Below are positions 52,881-63,104 of a stretch of 64,000 nucleotides of DNA, in pieces. Source of the stretch: Klebsiella oxytoca. GTDB taxonomy: Bacteria; Pseudomonadota; Gammaproteobacteria; Enterobacterales; Enterobacteriaceae. Positions within the stretch are counted from its first letter, which is position 1. Each line of letters begins with the position of its first letter. The notes beneath the pieces are model-generated. The model had not been told where the DNA came from, did not search any database, and was given only the letters and a program-made list of their open reading frames with translations. Both the position numbers and the translations under genes were made by a program. The stretch spans positions 4,278,001 to 4,342,000 of the forward strand of contig NZ_CP046115.1 of the NCBI RefSeq assembly GCF_009707385.1, in the 5' to 3' direction.

Positions 52881-53591
52881 ATGAAAGCGGCACGACAGCA
52901 AGCGATACTAGATCTGCTCATTAACCATAACAGCCTGACCACCGAAACCTTATCGCTACAGCTTAACGTCAGCAGAGAAACCATACGCCGCGATCTTAGC
53001 GAGCTTCAGTCTCAGGGAAAGGTGCTGCGTAACCACGGGCGGGCAAAAGTCATTCACCGGCAAAGCCGGGACAGCGGCGATCCTTTTCATATCCGTCTGA
53101 AAAGCCACTACGCGCACAAAGCGGATATCGCCCGCGAAGCTCTTGCGTGGATAGAAGAAGGGATGGTTATCGCCCTTGATGCCAGCTCAACCTGCTGGTA
53201 TCTGGCCCGCCAGCTGCCCGATATCGACCTGCACGTCTTTACTAACAGCCAGCCGATTTGTCAGGAGCTAAGCAAGCGCGAGAATATTCAGCTCACCTGC
53301 TCCGGCGGCACGCTCCAGCGTAAATACGGCTGCTACGTCAGCGCGTCGCTCATCTCGCAGCTCAAAACGCTGGAGATCGATCTGTTCATTTTTTCCTGCG
53401 AAGGTATCGACAGCGACGGCGCGCTCTGGGACTCAAATACGATGAACGCCGAGTTTAAATCGCTGCTGCTGAAGCGGGCTTCTCAATCATTATTACTGAT
53501 CGATAAGAGCAAGTTTAATCGTTCAGGGGAGGCGCGGATCGGCCATCTGGACGATGTGACGAATATTGTATCGGACGTATCGCAGTCGTAA
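52881..53591 (+). CDS. fucR: L-fucose operon activator
   Basis: A 236-residue DeoR-family regulator: N-terminal HTH (LQLNVSRETIRRDLSELQSQGK, residues 25-46) and a DeoRC sugar-binding domain (IALDASSTCWYLAR, FTNSQPICQELS, LLLIDKSKFNRSGEARIG). It activates fuc genes with L-fuculose 1-phosphate as the known effector in E. coli. The C-terminus is a few residues shorter than in E. coli. MKAARQQAI is preferred to the GTG three codons upstream. Confidence 0.96.
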   Translation: MKAARQQAILDLLINHNSLTTETLSLQLNVSRETIRRDLSELQSQGKVLRNHGRAKVIHRQSRDSGDPFHIRLKSHYAHKADIAREALAWIEEGMVIALDASSTCWYLARQLPDIDLHVFTNSQPICQELSKRENIQLTCSGGTLQRKYGCYVSASLISQLKTLEIDLFIFSCEGIDSDGALWDSNTMNAEFKSLLLKRASQSLLLIDKSKFNRSGEARIGHLDDVTNIVSDVSQS

Positions 53592-53603
53592 CGGCTATTG
53601 CAG

Positions 53604-53634
53604 CGCCGGATAGCGGCTTAACACTTTATCCGGC
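53604..53634. repeat. REP element between fucR and rlmM
   Basis: GCCGGATAGCGGC...TTATCCGGC, a REP palindrome between convergent genes, probably the terminator region for both. Confidence 0.7.
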
Positions 53635-53651
53635 CTGCAAATGTTACCAAA

Positions 53652-54752
53652 CTAGCGTTCGTCGCGGCGACCGCCGACGGCAGCCCACAGGCGACGAACG
53701 TGAACCGTCACCTCTTCGCGATCGTGATACAGCTGGCGCGCCTGGATTTGTGCGTTGATACCGTGCTCATCCAGCTGTTCCTGAATATAGGCAAGATTGC
53801 GCGACAGCTCTTCATAGCGCTTTTTCATCGGTAGCTTCAGGTTAAAGATGGTTTCACGGCACCAGCCGTTCACCAGCCACTGCGCCATCAGCGCCGCCAC
53901 TTTAGCCGGTTTCTCCACCATATCGCACACCATCCACGAGATGTTGTTGCGCGTTGGGCGGTACTTGAAGCCATCTTCGCGCAGCCAGGTTACCTGTCCG
54001 GTATCCATCAGGCTTTGCGCCATTGGGCCGTTATCCACCGAGGAAACCCACATATTGCGTTTCACCAGCTGATAGGTCCAGCCGCCGGGGCAGGCACCGA
54101 GATCTACCGCGTACATACCGTTTGCCAGCCGCTCGTCCCACTCATCCGCCGGAATAAAAACGTGAAACGCCTCTTCCAGCTTCAAAGTCGAACGGCTCGG
54201 CGCATCGGCCGGGAACTTGAGGCGCGGAATGCCCATATAGAACGGCGAGTTGTTGTTAGACAATGAATAGCCGGTGTAGCAGCAGCCGGGAGCGATAAAG
54301 AACACATGAACTACCGGGCGTTTTGTCGTTTCATAGCTGGTCAGCACGCCCGCTTCGCGCAGCGCCGCGCGCAGCGGTACCGTAAACTTCCGGCAAAACT
54401 TCATCAGCTCTTTGCTTTCGTTGGTATCCGCTACTTCCACGCGCAGTTCGCCGCCCTTCTCCACCACACCCTGCAGCATACCGACAATCGGGGAAATCCG
54501 GTCTTCCGGCGGCAGGTCGCGCAGCAGTTCGCCGACCACAAACATCTGGCGGGCAAACACCAGCGAACTGAACGGCAGTTCGCGCACCAGCTTTTCGCCA
54601 TCTTCAGCCTGATAGCACTCAAAAATCACATAGCCGGAGTCGTCTTTGACTCGGGCAAAACCAAACACCTCAAGGCGCGAGGCCTTATCGGTAATTTCTG
54701 CTGCGCACTCTTTCTCAAAACCAGGGCGACAATAGAGGACAACTTTATTCAT
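53652..54752 (-). CDS. rlmM: 23S rRNA (cytidine-2498-2'-O)-methyltransferase
   Basis: A 366-residue RlmM with an N-terminal THUMP domain and a C-terminal Rossmann methyltransferase ([17 protein letters not shown] for SAM binding; the RrmJ-type K-D-K-E tetrad region includes [12 protein letters not shown]). The start [13 protein letters not shown] is two codons inside the longest frame. It overlaps ygdD by 8 nt. Confidence 0.97.
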   Translation of the reverse strand: MNKVVLYCRPGFEKECAAEITDKASRLEVFGFARVKDDSGYVIFECYQAEDGEKLVRELPFSSLVFARQMFVVGELLRDLPPEDRISPIVGMLQGVVEKGGELRVEVADTNESKELMKFCRKFTVPLRAALREAGVLTSYETTKRPVVHVFFIAPGCCYTGYSLSNNNSPFYMGIPRLKFPADAPSRSTLKLEEAFHVFIPADEWDERLANGMYAVDLGACPGGWTYQLVKRNMWVSSVDNGPMAQSLMDTGQVTWLREDGFKYRPTRNNISWMVCDMVEKPAKVAALMAQWLVNGWCRETIFNLKLPMKKRYEELSRNLAYIQEQLDEHGINAQIQARQLYHDREEVTVHVRRLWAAVGGRRDER

Positions 54753-55140
54753 GAACAACGCCCTTACGTTTCAGACGAATTGCACCAATTAGCATTAATA
54801 TCCAACCGGCGAGGAAACAGACGCCCCCGACCGGCGTAACGAACGCCCACAGGCGTAAATGCGACAGCGCCAGACAATAGAGGCTGCCGCTAAAAAGAAC
54901 GGTACCAAGCGCCATAAAGACGCTGCTCCAGTAAAACCAGATGCTGATGCGGCGCTGCATCGCCACCGCCAGGCCGAAAATCGCCAGCGTATGGAAAGCC
55001 TGATACTGCAGGCCGGTGTGGATCCAACCCATTTCCGCAACGCCCATCGTTTTACTTAAAACGTGCGCGCCGAACGCGCCAAGAGCTACAAAGATAAAAC
55101 CGCTTATCGCGGCGAATATCAGCATAAAACGGCTGGTCAT
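54745..55140 (-). CDS. ygdD: DUF423 inner-membrane protein YgdD
   Basis: A 131-residue protein with four predicted membrane segments ([20 protein letters not shown], a TLAIFGLAV stretch, [18 protein letters not shown] and [16 protein letters not shown]). It is a DUF423/YgdD family protein of unknown function. It lies between gcvA and rlmM on the same strand, as in E. coli. Confidence 0.95.
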   Translation of the reverse strand: MTSRFMLIFAAISGFIFVALGAFGAHVLSKTMGVAEMGWIHTGLQYQAFHTLAIFGLAVAMQRRISIWFYWSSVFMALGTVLFSGSLYCLALSHLRLWAFVTPVGGVCFLAGWILMLIGAIRLKRKGVVHE

Positions 55141-55159
55141 GTGATTACCCTACAGTGAT

Positions 55160-56077
55160 TTATTGTTCATAACGAAAGCGAAATTTTTCTTGTTCATTAG
55201 CTGCTTTTGCCAGAATCCACTGGCGGAAGGCGGCTATTTTACCCAGTTCTGCCTGACTGTCATGACAAACGAGATAAAACGCATTCTTACTGACCAGAAC
55301 ATCATTAAACGGGCAGACCAAACGGCCTGCCTCAATCTCGGACTGCGCCATGACATTGTTGGCCAGAGCGACCCCCTGTCCATGGATTGCGGCCTGCAGC
55401 ACCATCGCGCTGTGGCTGAAAATAGGTCCCTGTTGAACATTAATATGGTTTAGACCCAACTGACGGGTATAAGTTTGCCAGTCGCGGCGGGAAGCATCGT
55501 GCAGCAGGGTATGTTGCGCCAGATCGGCAGGCGTTTTCAACGCATTATCGCCGGTGAGCAACAGCGGCGAACAAACCGGCAGCAAATATTCGGCGTACAG
55601 TTTTTCCACCCGCAGCCCCGGCCAGTTGCCGCGACCGTAAAAAATCGCCACGTCAACATCGTCGGCCAGCTTATCTTCCTGACGGTCCACCGCCTGGATT
55701 CTGACATCAATTCCCGGATAAGCTGAGTTAAAGCTTGTGAGTCTCGGCACCAGCCACTGAATGGCAAAACTGGGGAGCATGCTGACGGTTAAGGCCCCTT
55801 TTGCGCTTCGGGCCTGCAGTTTACGGGTAGCCTCGGTGAGCTGCGAAAAAATCTCTTTAATATCCTGAAAATAGCTTTGCCCCTCTTCGGTTAAAAGAAG
55901 AGAACGATTGCGTCGACGGAACAGCTTGAGGCCGAGGAAATCCTCCAGGGACTTGATTTGATGGCTGACTGCGGCCTGTGTCACAAAAAGCTCATCGGCG
56001 GCGCGAGTGAAGCTGAGATGACGTGCGGCTGCATCAAAAACACGTAATGCATTCAGAGGTGGCAAACGCTTGGACAT
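55160..56077 (-). CDS. gcvA: LysR-type regulator of the glycine cleavage system
   Basis: A 305-residue LysR regulator nearly identical to E. coli GcvA: HTH at about 20-45 (FTRAADELFVTQAAVSHQIK) and an effector domain from about 90. It activates gcvTHP with glycine and represses it with purines, and activates the divergent sRNA gene gcvB. The gene start is 129 nt from the gcvB start, so both promoters and GcvA sites share this gap. Confidence 0.97.
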   Translation of the reverse strand: MSKRLPPLNALRVFDAAARHLSFTRAADELFVTQAAVSHQIKSLEDFLGLKLFRRRNRSLLLTEEGQSYFQDIKEIFSQLTEATRKLQARSAKGALTVSMLPSFAIQWLVPRLTSFNSAYPGIDVRIQAVDRQEDKLADDVDVAIFYGRGNWPGLRVEKLYAEYLLPVCSPLLLTGDNALKTPADLAQHTLLHDASRRDWQTYTRQLGLNHINVQQGPIFSHSAMVLQAAIHGQGVALANNVMAQSEIEAGRLVCPFNDVLVSKNAFYLVCHDSQAELGKIAAFRQWILAKAANEQEKFRFRYEQ

Positions 56078-56206
56078 AGTTATTCTGGCTTAGATGTTAA
56101 GTCAATTTAACAAATAGGAAACAATAGTTAACCTATTAGTTTTTTTAATCTGAGCTATTATAATTTGTCCGTTGAGCTTCTACCAGCAAATACCTATAGT
56201 GGCGGC

Positions 56207-56414
56207 ACTTCCTGAGCCGGAACGAAGAGCTTTTTTTGGAATGCGTGTTCCAACAAGCTTTTGGCTTACGGTTGTGATGTTGTGTTGTTGTGTTTGCAAT
56301 TGGTCCGGGTTTGCGGACCATGGTAGCTCAGCTACCCCTTTTCACTTCCTGTACATTTACCCTGTCTGTCCATAGTGATTTAATGTAGCACCGCACTGCG
56401 CGGTGCTTTTTTTT
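56207..56414 (+). ncRNA. gcvB: GcvB small RNA
   Basis: This is divergent from gcvA, at the E. coli position. It starts at ACTTCCTGAGCCGGAACG, contains the GU-rich seed R1 (GTTGTGATGTTGTGTTGTTG at about 56270-56300) that represses many amino-acid transport mRNAs through Hfq, then the ACTTCCTGTACATTTACC region, and ends in a terminator stem AGCACCGC/GCGGTGCT (56387-56407) with eight T. The length is about 208 nt. A small open frame across it (56172-56375) is not considered real. Confidence 0.96.
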
Positions 56415-56421
56415 GCCTGTG

Positions 56422-56547
56422 ATACCCGTCATACTTCAAGTTGCATGTGCGTTGGCTACGTTCGTTCACCCCAGTCACTTACTCGAGTAAGCTCCTGGGA
56501 ATTCGCTCACTTGCCATCTTCCTGCAACTCGAATTATTTAGGGTATA
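56422..56547. repeat. ERIC element between gcvB and ygdI
   Basis: A full-length copy of about 126 bp: ATACCCGTCATACTTCAAG at one end, the core CCCAGTCACTTACTCGAGTA with AGCTCCTGGGAATTCGCTCA, and AACTCGAATTATTTAGGGTAT at the other. Confidence 0.93.
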
Positions 56548-56555
56548 TACGCTAA

Positions 56556-56786
56556 TTACTTATCCAGCTCGCCCAGCTGTTTTACGTCAGAACGGTTAAT
56601 CTGCTGCTTATTGCCCCAGGCATCTTTGTACGAAATCATTCCGGTATCATTATCCGTTTGCGGTTTACCATCGGTCACAATGGTGCGGCCATCGTTGGTA
56701 TGCATTACGTAGTTAGAGGAGCAGGCGCTCAGGCCGAAGGTCAGCACACAGGCGGAAATAATGGCGGCAGTCTTATTCATTTTCAT
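56556..56786 (-). CDS. ygdI: small lipoprotein YgdI
   Basis: A 76-residue lipoprotein with a signal peptide and lipobox LSAC (Cys22), then a DUF903/YgdI-YgdR domain ([39 protein letters not shown]). The first of two close ATGs is chosen because AAGGAG stands 6 nt before it. Ser-Ser after the Cys suggests outer-membrane sorting. Function is unknown. Confidence 0.94.
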   Translation of the reverse strand: MKMNKTAAIISACVLTFGLSACSSNYVMHTNDGRTIVTDGKPQTDNDTGMISYKDAWGNKQQINRSDVKQLGELDK

Positions 56787-56978
56787 CTTTCTCTCCTTAC
56801 GACTATTTATACTGTTTATGATTCATTCATCACCAGGTTAAAACGCAAACCCAACACTATTCAGCATAACCATCTTTTACACCCCCAAAGCCACATTCAG
56901 AAAATTCTACTCGTCAGCAGAAACCTTGTATCACCAGCCGATTTGCGCCACGATCCTGGTATCGATACGAGGAATCTC

Positions 56979-58184
56979 ATGAACGCATTCAATCCCGTCC
57001 AATTTCGCGCCCAGTTTCCGGCGCTGGCCGACGCCGGCGTCTATCTTGATAGCGCAGCGACGACGCTCAAGCCGCTGGCGGTTATTGCGGCCAGCGACCA
57101 GTTTTATCGCCTCAGCGCCGGCAACGTCCACCGTAGCCAGTTCGCCGCCGCCCGGCTGCTGACGGAACGCTATGAAAGCGCGCGAGCGCGCGTGGCGGCC
57201 CTGCTCAATGCCCCTTCCGACAAAGATATCGTCTGGACGCGCGGTACCACCGAAGCCATTAACATGGTGGCGCAGAGCTACGTTCGCCCGCGGCTGAAGC
57301 CGGGCGACGAGATTATCGTCAGCGAAGCGGAGCATCATGCCAACCTGGTTCCATGGCTCATTCTCGCGCAGCAAACCGGCGCGCAGGTGGTAAAACTACC
57401 GCTTGCCAGCAATCGTCTGCCGGACGTGGCCGCTCTGGGCGCGTTCATCACGCCGCGTAGCCGGGTACTGGCGCTTGGTCAGATGTCCAACGTCACCGGC
57501 GGCTGTCCGGATCTGGCGCTGGCGATTCGTCAGGCCCACGCTGCCGGAATGGTGGTGGTGGTCGACGGCGCGCAGGGGGCGGTGCATTTCCCGGCGGACG
57601 TACAGGCGCTGGATATCGACTTTTATGCTTTTTCGGGCCATAAGCTCTACGGGCCCACCGGCATCGGCGCGCTGTACGGAAAAAGCGAACTGCTGGCAGA
57701 AATGTCGCCGTGGCTCGGCGGTGGAAAAATGATTACTGAAGTCACTTTCGACGGCTTCAAAACCCAGCCTGCCCCCTGGCGCTTCGAGGCCGGTACACCA
57801 AATATCGCTGGGGTGATTGGCCTGAGCGCGGCGCTGGAATGGCTGGAAGAGACGGATATCGCGCAGGCGGAAAACTGGAGCCGCAGTCTGGCAACGCTGG
57901 CGGAAGAGGAACTGGCGAAACGCCCTGGCTTCCGCTCCTTCCGCTGCCAGGACTCCAGCCTGTTGGCGTTTGACTTTGACGGCGTTCACCACAGCGATAT
58001 GGTGACGCTGCTGGCGGAATCAGGGATCGCGCTACGCGCGGGCCAGCACTGCGCCCAGCCGCTGCTGGCGGCGCTGGGCGTCAGCGGCACCCTGCGGGCT
58101 TCCTTCGCGCCTTATAATACGCAAGACGATGTTTACGCGCTGGTGCACGCCGTTGACCGCGCTCTGCAAATACTGGTGGATTAA
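56979..58184 (+). CDS. csdA: cysteine desulfurase CsdA
   Basis: A 401-residue PLP-dependent class V aminotransferase-fold enzyme releasing sulfur from cysteine (also cysteine sulfinate and selenocysteine). The PLP lysine lies in [13 protein letters not shown], the catalytic Cys in [15 protein letters not shown], with [12 protein letters not shown] and DGAQGAVH also conserved. The ATG at 56979 has GAGGAATC before it. Its stop overlaps the csdE start, and tcdA follows, so sulfur transfer and the tRNA cyclisation step sit together. Confidence 0.97.
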   Translation: MNAFNPVQFRAQFPALADAGVYLDSAATTLKPLAVIAASDQFYRLSAGNVHRSQFAAARLLTERYESARARVAALLNAPSDKDIVWTRGTTEAINMVAQSYVRPRLKPGDEIIVSEAEHHANLVPWLILAQQTGAQVVKLPLASNRLPDVAALGAFITPRSRVLALGQMSNVTGGCPDLALAIRQAHAAGMVVVVDGAQGAVHFPADVQALDIDFYAFSGHKLYGPTGIGALYGKSELLAEMSPWLGGGKMITEVTFDGFKTQPAPWRFEAGTPNIAGVIGLSAALEWLEETDIAQAENWSRSLATLAEEELAKRPGFRSFRCQDSSLLAFDFDGVHHSDMVTLLAESGIALRAGQHCAQPLLAALGVSGTLRASFAPYNTQDDVYALVHAVDRALQILVD

Positions 58185-58621
58185 TGACGACTTCTCATCC
58201 TTTTGCTACTCGCATCACCGAAGAGACCCTACGCCAGACGTTTACTCCGCTCAGCCAGTGGGAAGATAAATACCGCCAGCTGATTTTATTGGGTAAGCAG
58301 CTTCCTGCGCTGCCTGATGACCTGAAAGCGCAGGCCAAAGAGATTACCGGATGTGAAAACCGGGTCTGGCTGGGATATTGCGTTGATGATAATGGCAAGC
58401 TGCATTTCTTCGGCGATAGCGAAGGCCGTATCGTGCGCGGCATGCTGGCGGTGCTGTTGACCGCCGTTGAAGGCAAAAGCGCTGATGAACTGCTGGCGCA
58501 GGATCCGCTGAAGCTGTTTGATGAGTTAGGACTGCGCGGCCAGCTGAGCGCCTCGCGCAGCCAGGGACTCAGCGCCCTGAGTGCGGCGGTGCTCGCCGCC
58601 GCCCGCGCGGTTGAGGTTTAA
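58184..58621 (+). CDS. csdE: sulfur acceptor protein CsdE
   Basis: A 145-residue SufE-like acceptor that takes persulfide sulfur from CsdA on Cys57 ([12 protein letters not shown]). It has the C-terminal [11 protein letters not shown] segment. The start overlaps the csdA stop (TAATG), showing coupling. It is slightly shorter than E. coli CsdE (147). Confidence 0.96.
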   Translation: MTTSHPFATRITEETLRQTFTPLSQWEDKYRQLILLGKQLPALPDDLKAQAKEITGCENRVWLGYCVDDNGKLHFFGDSEGRIVRGMLAVLLTAVEGKSADELLAQDPLKLFDELGLRGQLSASRSQGLSALSAAVLAAARAVEV

Positions 58622-58636
58622 GCGGAGCTCGATGCG

Positions 58637-58745
58637 CCTTGCCCGGCTACAGGTTCGTGCGGTTTTGTAGCCCGGACAGGTGTGCAGCACCGCCTCCGGG
58701 GAATTGTCTTGTAGCCCGGGTAAGGCGCCTGCGCCGCGACCCGGG
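58637..58745. repeat. BIME cluster between csdE and tcdA
   Basis: Two or three REP units (TGCCCGGCTAC..., TAGCCCGGACAGG...CCTCCGGGG, TAGCCCGGGTAAGGCGC...CGACCCGGGAA) fill the gap between the convergent genes. Confidence 0.8.
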
Positions 58746-58748
58746 AAT

Positions 58749-59558
58749 TTACGTCGTCTGCCGCTCCGCCTTCGCCAGCATTTTCTTCAGCGCGTGGGAC
58801 ACGGCGACAAAACCAAAGGTCGCAGTCACCATCGTCGCGGCGCCAAAACCGGATGCGCAATCCATCCGCTTCGGACCTTCGGCGGTGCTTTTCATCGCAC
58901 ACACGCTGCCGTCCGCCTGCGGATAAACCAGCGCTTCTGTGGAAAATACACAATCCACGCCGAGCTTACCTTTGCTGTTTTTCACCACGCCGAACTGGTT
59001 CTTCAGACGCTCGCGCAGCTTTGCCGCCAGCGGATCCTGGATGGTTTTCGCCAGATCCGCGACCTGAATTTGCGTCGGGTCGATTTGCCCGCCCGCGCCG
59101 CCGGTGGTGACTAACGGCACCTTATGGCGACGACAGTAAGCGATTAACGCCGCTTTCGGGCGCACGCTGTCGATGGCATCGATCACATAGCTAAAGCCGA
59201 CGCCAAGATACTCCGCGACGTTGTCCGGCGTGACAAAATCGTCCACCACCGTGACCCGGCACTCGGGGTTGATCAGGCGAATGCGATCCGCCATCACCTC
59301 GGCTTTCGCCAGCCCAACGTTACCGCCAAGGGCGTGGATCTGGCGATTGGTGTTGGTCACGCAGACGTCATCCATATCGATGAGGGTAATCGCGCCAATC
59401 CCGGTTCTCGCCAGCGCTTCCGCCGCCCATGAGCCTACGCCGCCGATGCCGACCACGCAAACGTGCGCGTCGGCAAAACGCTGCAGCGCCTTTTCACCGT
59501 ATAAACGCGCCGTACCGCCAAAACGCTGGCGCCAGGCATCGCTGATTACAACAGACAT
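58749..59558 (-). CDS. tcdA: tRNA threonylcarbamoyladenosine dehydratase
   Basis: A 269-residue E1-like (MoeB/ThiF family) enzyme that uses ATP to cyclise t6A37 in tRNA to ct6A. The ATP loop VVGIGGVGSWAAEAL, the adenylation region DMDDVCVTNTNRQ and a DCASGFGAATM segment are visible; a hydrophobic C-terminal stretch suggests membrane association. It interacts with CsdE in E. coli, and the convergent csdA-csdE genes support that here. Confidence 0.97.
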   Translation of the reverse strand: MSVVISDAWRQRFGGTARLYGEKALQRFADAHVCVVGIGGVGSWAAEALARTGIGAITLIDMDDVCVTNTNRQIHALGGNVGLAKAEVMADRIRLINPECRVTVVDDFVTPDNVAEYLGVGFSYVIDAIDSVRPKAALIAYCRRHKVPLVTTGGAGGQIDPTQIQVADLAKTIQDPLAAKLRERLKNQFGVVKNSKGKLGVDCVFSTEALVYPQADGSVCAMKSTAEGPKRMDCASGFGAATMVTATFGFVAVSHALKKMLAKAERQTT

Positions 59559-59585
59559 AAAACCTCAGAATTAGTGGACATTCCC

Positions 59586-59718
59586 GGGTCGCGAGGCAAG
59601 AGCCTTACCCGGGCAACAAAATCAGCCGTCGCTCCGGGAAATATTCCCGGATTACGTCGTCAATGGCTTATCCAGGCGACCGTAGCCCCGGTAAGCGCAG
59701 CGCGACCGGGGAAAATGT
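59586..59718. repeat. BIME cluster between tcdA and mltA
   Basis: REP-like palindromes TTCCCGGGTCGCG...ACCCGGG, CGCTCCGGGAAATATTCCCGG and CGTAGCCCCGGTAAGCGCAG...GACCGGGG lie in tandem in this tandem-gene gap. Confidence 0.75.
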
Positions 59719-59723
59719 GAGCA

Positions 59724-60821
59724 CTAGCCGCTAAAGACGTTACCCGCGCCCGGGGCATTTTTCAGCACCCACACGCGGCCATAGTGGTTATACCAACCGG
59801 CGCGGTGCCCGGCCTCCGGACCAATGCCCTGATAAATATCAAAGTGCTGGCCTTTAATCGCGCCGCCAACGTCAAGAGCCACCATTAAGCGCAGCTCGTA
59901 CTGACCGTTAAACTTGCCATTATTATCCAGCAGCGGCACCTCCGCCAGCAGCGTAGTGCCAGAAGGAATAATAGAACGATCGGATGCCACCGAAGCGCGG
60001 CCAATCAGCGGTACCGCGCTGGCGCCTTTCACCGGCGCGAACGACTGCGGCTTGAAGAAAACAAACGACGGGTTCTGCTCCAGCAGCTCGCGCACTTCCG
60101 CCTCGCTATGCTTTTCGCCCCATTCGCGGATCGCCTGCATCGACATATCTTCGCGCTTCACTTCGCCACGGTCGATCAGTACCTTACCGATGCTGTAATA
60201 CGACCAGCCGTTTTTCCCGGCATAGCTAAAGAAATTCAGCGGCGAGCCGTCGCCAAAGTCAATGTAGCCGCTGCCCTGCACATCCATAATAAAGTTGTCC
60301 ATCAGCGAGTTGCTGTAGGCCAGAATATAGTTGTCGCTCAGAGCGCCGGCATAGATGCTGGCGCGGGACGGCAGCTTGCCGCGCTTCGGCGGCATCCGGT
60401 AAATCGGATACTGGAACTCGCCCTGGCGAGTGTGGCGCGCCTGCACCACCGGCGTGTAGTAGCCGGTAAACTGGACGTTGCCGTAGTTATCCGTACCCTG
60501 CATCTGCCAGGCATCAATACCGAACTGGCTCAGCGTGCGGGTATCGCCGCCGGAACGCAGCCACTCCTGCACCGCGTTGTAGACGTTGCTCTGGCTGGTA
60601 TAGAGGCGCGGAGAGGCGCTGCGGATCTGTCTTACCTGCTCGGAGAAATCGCCGGCGTTAATCGGTGAGCCGACCGCATCAGGCTGGTTAACCAGTGAAA
60701 GCGGCTGGGTGAATTTACCTTCATTATACTGCTGACCGCGATCGGTCGGTTTTGAGGAACAGGCGGCCAGCATTGCCAGCATCGCGCCTGTTACTGCGTA
60801 TTTTGCCCAACGTCCTTTCAT
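59724..60821 (-). CDS. mltA: membrane-bound lytic murein transglycosylase A
   Basis: A 365-residue outer-membrane lipoprotein (lipobox LAAC, Cys21) that cleaves peptidoglycan to 1,6-anhydromuramoyl products. The double-psi beta-barrel domain and C-terminal 3D domain with catalytic Asp in ALDVGGAIKGQHFDIYQG are conserved, with FTGYYTPVVQARHT earlier. Transcribed away from the initiator tRNA genes. Confidence 0.97.
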   Translation of the reverse strand: MKGRWAKYAVTGAMLAMLAACSSKPTDRGQQYNEGKFTQPLSLVNQPDAVGSPINAGDFSEQVRQIRSASPRLYTSQSNVYNAVQEWLRSGGDTRTLSQFGIDAWQMQGTDNYGNVQFTGYYTPVVQARHTRQGEFQYPIYRMPPKRGKLPSRASIYAGALSDNYILAYSNSLMDNFIMDVQGSGYIDFGDGSPLNFFSYAGKNGWSYYSIGKVLIDRGEVKREDMSMQAIREWGEKHSEAEVRELLEQNPSFVFFKPQSFAPVKGASAVPLIGRASVASDRSIIPSGTTLLAEVPLLDNNGKFNGQYELRLMVALDVGGAIKGQHFDIYQGIGPEAGHRAGWYNHYGRVWVLKNAPGAGNVFSG

Positions 60822-61032
60822 GGTATCTCTTCTTTATGCTGCTAAGCCCGGGTGCGTGATGAAGATAACAAACCCCCAGGGCTAATGAAATGCGCTTAGG
60901 CACCGTAAAGGTAGTTTTGCGCAAAAAACAGACTGGAAGTGCTTCTATATGCACCATTTTTTACAAAATTGACGATTTATGTCAAAAAGGGTTGCATCAA
61001 AATGTTAGCGGAGTATAGTGCGCATCCACGGA

Positions 61033-61109
<77 letters not shown>

Positions 61110-61143
61110 ATTAAAATTTGATGAAGTACAAGCAGTACGGTGA

Positions 61144-61220
<77 letters not shown>

Positions 61221-61254
61221 ATCAAAATTTAATACAATATAAGCAGTACGGTGA

Positions 61255-61331
<77 letters not shown>

Positions 61332-61340
61332 ACATTTTAA

Positions 61341-61363
61341 ACACCCTCAAGGGTGTTTTTTTG
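61341..61363 (+). terminator. terminator of the initiator tRNA operon
   Basis: ACACCCTCAAGGGTGT forms a 7-bp stem with a tight loop, followed by seven T in a row. Confidence 0.9.
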
Positions 61364-61428
61364 TTTCTGCGCTCCGCAAAATCTGACGCCTGATTCCGGG
61401 AACGGCTCGGCGCCGTTCCCTCCGCTTC

Positions 61429-62484
61429 TCAGCCCTTCGGCAACACAATATTGCTCGCCGCCAGCATTCCCATCTCGTGGTACATCGCGCAGGCCGCTTC
61501 AACGATCGGCATCGCCAGCGCCGCGCCGCTGCCTTCGCCCAGCCGCATCCCCATATTCAGATAGGGCTCCAGTTCGAGGTGCATCAGCGCCGTACGCGCG
61601 CCCTTCTCCGCCGAATAGTGCGATGGGATCAGATAGGGTTTCACCTGCGGCGCAATGCGGCACGCCGCCAGCGCCGCCGCGTAGGAGAGGAAACCGTCAA
61701 GCACCACCGGCAAGCCGCAGGAGGCCGCGCCCAGCATCACGCCCGCCATGCCCAATAAATCAAACCCGCCTACTTTCGCCAGCACGTCCAGGCCATCATG
61801 CGGATCGGGCCGGTTGACGGCGATAGCCCGGCGCACCACCTCGACTTTATTGCCCACTTTAGCCAACGGCAGATTGGCGCCAATCCCCACCACATCCTGG
61901 GCATCGCTGCCGGTCAGAACGCTGACAATCGCCGCCGCCGGGGTGGTATTCGCCATCCCCAGCTCCCCGACGCCAAACAGCGTGACGCCATCCTGCGCCA
62001 GCCCTCGGGTATAGCTAATCACCTCCAGCAGCAGTTCTTCAGCCTGACCGCGGCTCATTGCCGGGCCGACGGCAATGTTGCCGCAGCCGCGCGCCACGCG
62101 CATGTTGATAACGCCCGGAATAAGCTCAGCATCGATCCCCACATCAATCACGTGCATCTGCGCGCCCGCCTGTGCCGCCAGCACGCAAACGCCGGTTTTA
62201 CCGAGGGTCATATTCGCCGCCTGAATCGCGGTCACCGCTTTCGGCGAGATGGCGACCCCTTCATCCCACACGCCGTGGTCGGCGCACATCACCAGCAGCG
62301 CCTTCTTTTTTACCTGCGGTATGCCTTCAAGACCGGGCATTCCCGCCAGCTGTACGGCAAGGTCTTCCAGGCGTCCAAGGCTTCCGGGTGGCTTCAGCAG
62401 ACCATCAATATGAAGCCGGGCGCGCGCCATCGCGTTTTCATCAGGCGCGGGGATCGCGCCTAGTAGAGAGGTTAAGCTTTGCAT
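61429..62484 (-). CDS. cobT: nicotinate-nucleotide:dimethylbenzimidazole phosphoribosyltransferase
   Basis: A 351-residue CobT that makes alpha-ribazole phosphate for the lower ligand of cobalamin. The substrate-site [12 protein letters not shown], the [20 protein letters not shown] segment and the C-terminal [16 protein letters not shown] with catalytic Glu are conserved. It is the last gene of the cobalamin operon seen here, 74 nt after cobU, with a hairpin in the gap. Confidence 0.96.
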   Translation of the reverse strand: MQSLTSLLGAIPAPDENAMARARLHIDGLLKPPGSLGRLEDLAVQLAGMPGLEGIPQVKKKALLVMCADHGVWDEGVAISPKAVTAIQAANMTLGKTGVCVLAAQAGAQMHVIDVGIDAELIPGVINMRVARGCGNIAVGPAMSRGQAEELLLEVISYTRGLAQDGVTLFGVGELGMANTTPAAAIVSVLTGSDAQDVVGIGANLPLAKVGNKVEVVRRAIAVNRPDPHDGLDVLAKVGGFDLLGMAGVMLGAASCGLPVVLDGFLSYAAALAACRIAPQVKPYLIPSHYSAEKGARTALMHLELEPYLNMGMRLGEGSGAALAMPIVEAACAMYHEMGMLAASNIVLPKG

Positions 62485-62503
62485 AGAGGTTCTCGTTATG
62501 TTG

Positions 62504-62525
62504 GCTGGCTCACGGCGGAGCCAGC
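62504..62525 (-). terminator. hairpin in the cobU-cobT gap
   Basis: GCTGGCTC and GAGCCAGC form a perfect 8-bp stem with a 6-nt loop. There is no U-tract, so it is likely a partial attenuator or processing site. Confidence 0.5.
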
Positions 62526-62558
62526 AGGAAGAATAACTCCCGGTACGGAGCGCCTGAT

Positions 62559-63104
62559 TTATTTGATTTTCACGCCGATGCCCGACACCACCAGCCAGAC
62601 GTCGTCCGCCGCCGCCGCAAGGCGCTGGTTGACGCGCCCGGCGATATCGCGGAAATGGCGGGCCAGACGATTTTCCGGCACAATTCCCATCCCCACCTCG
62701 TTGGTCACCAGCACCACCCGGGCCGGGCAGCGCTGACAGGCGGCGATCAGGAGGCTGATTTCGGCGTCAATCGCCTGCTCCATTGCCGCGTAATCCCATT
62801 CGTCCGGCGAACGGTCGCCCCCCAGCGCAAACAGCAGATTGGTCACCATGGTGGTGATGCATTCCAGCAAAATCGCCTCTTCGGGGTTGATATCCGGGGT
62901 TATCAGCTCATCAAGCTGCTGCCAGCGCTCGGCGGTGCGCCAGTGCGCGGGCCTGCCGTCGCGGTGGTGCTGGATCCTCGCCGCCATTTCGTCATCCAGG
63001 ATCTGCGACGTAGCGATATATAAAACCTGCGGCGCTTGCGCGATCAGCGCTTCCGCATGGCGGCTTTTTCCGCTGCGCGCCCCGCCGGTGACTAAAGTCA
63101 GCAT
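62559..63104 (-). CDS. cobU: adenosylcobinamide kinase / adenosylcobinamide-phosphate guanylyltransferase
   Basis: A 181-residue bifunctional P-loop enzyme acting on adenosylcobinamide and its phosphate. The P-loop [27 protein letters not shown] with the guanylylated His, and [12 protein letters not shown] are conserved. The start overlaps the end of cbiP by 7 nt, indicating coupling. Confidence 0.97.
   Translation of the reverse strand: MLTLVTGGARSGKSRHAEALIAQAPQVLYIATSQILDDEMAARIQHHRDGRPAHWRTAERWQQLDELITPDINPEEAILLECITTMVTNLLFALGGDRSPDEWDYAAMEQAIDAEISLLIAACQRCPARVVLVTNEVGMGIVPENRLARHFRDIAGRVNQRLAAAADDVWLVVSGIGVKIK

Noticed and set aside
56172..56375. Small open frame of 67 codons across gcvB
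   Set aside because: It coincides with the sRNA gene gcvB, whose sequence explains the conservation.
61356..61440. A tRNA-directed attachment site with an integrase gene next to metV
   Set aside because: No integrase frame and no repeat of the tRNA 3' end are visible in the part of the cob region covered.
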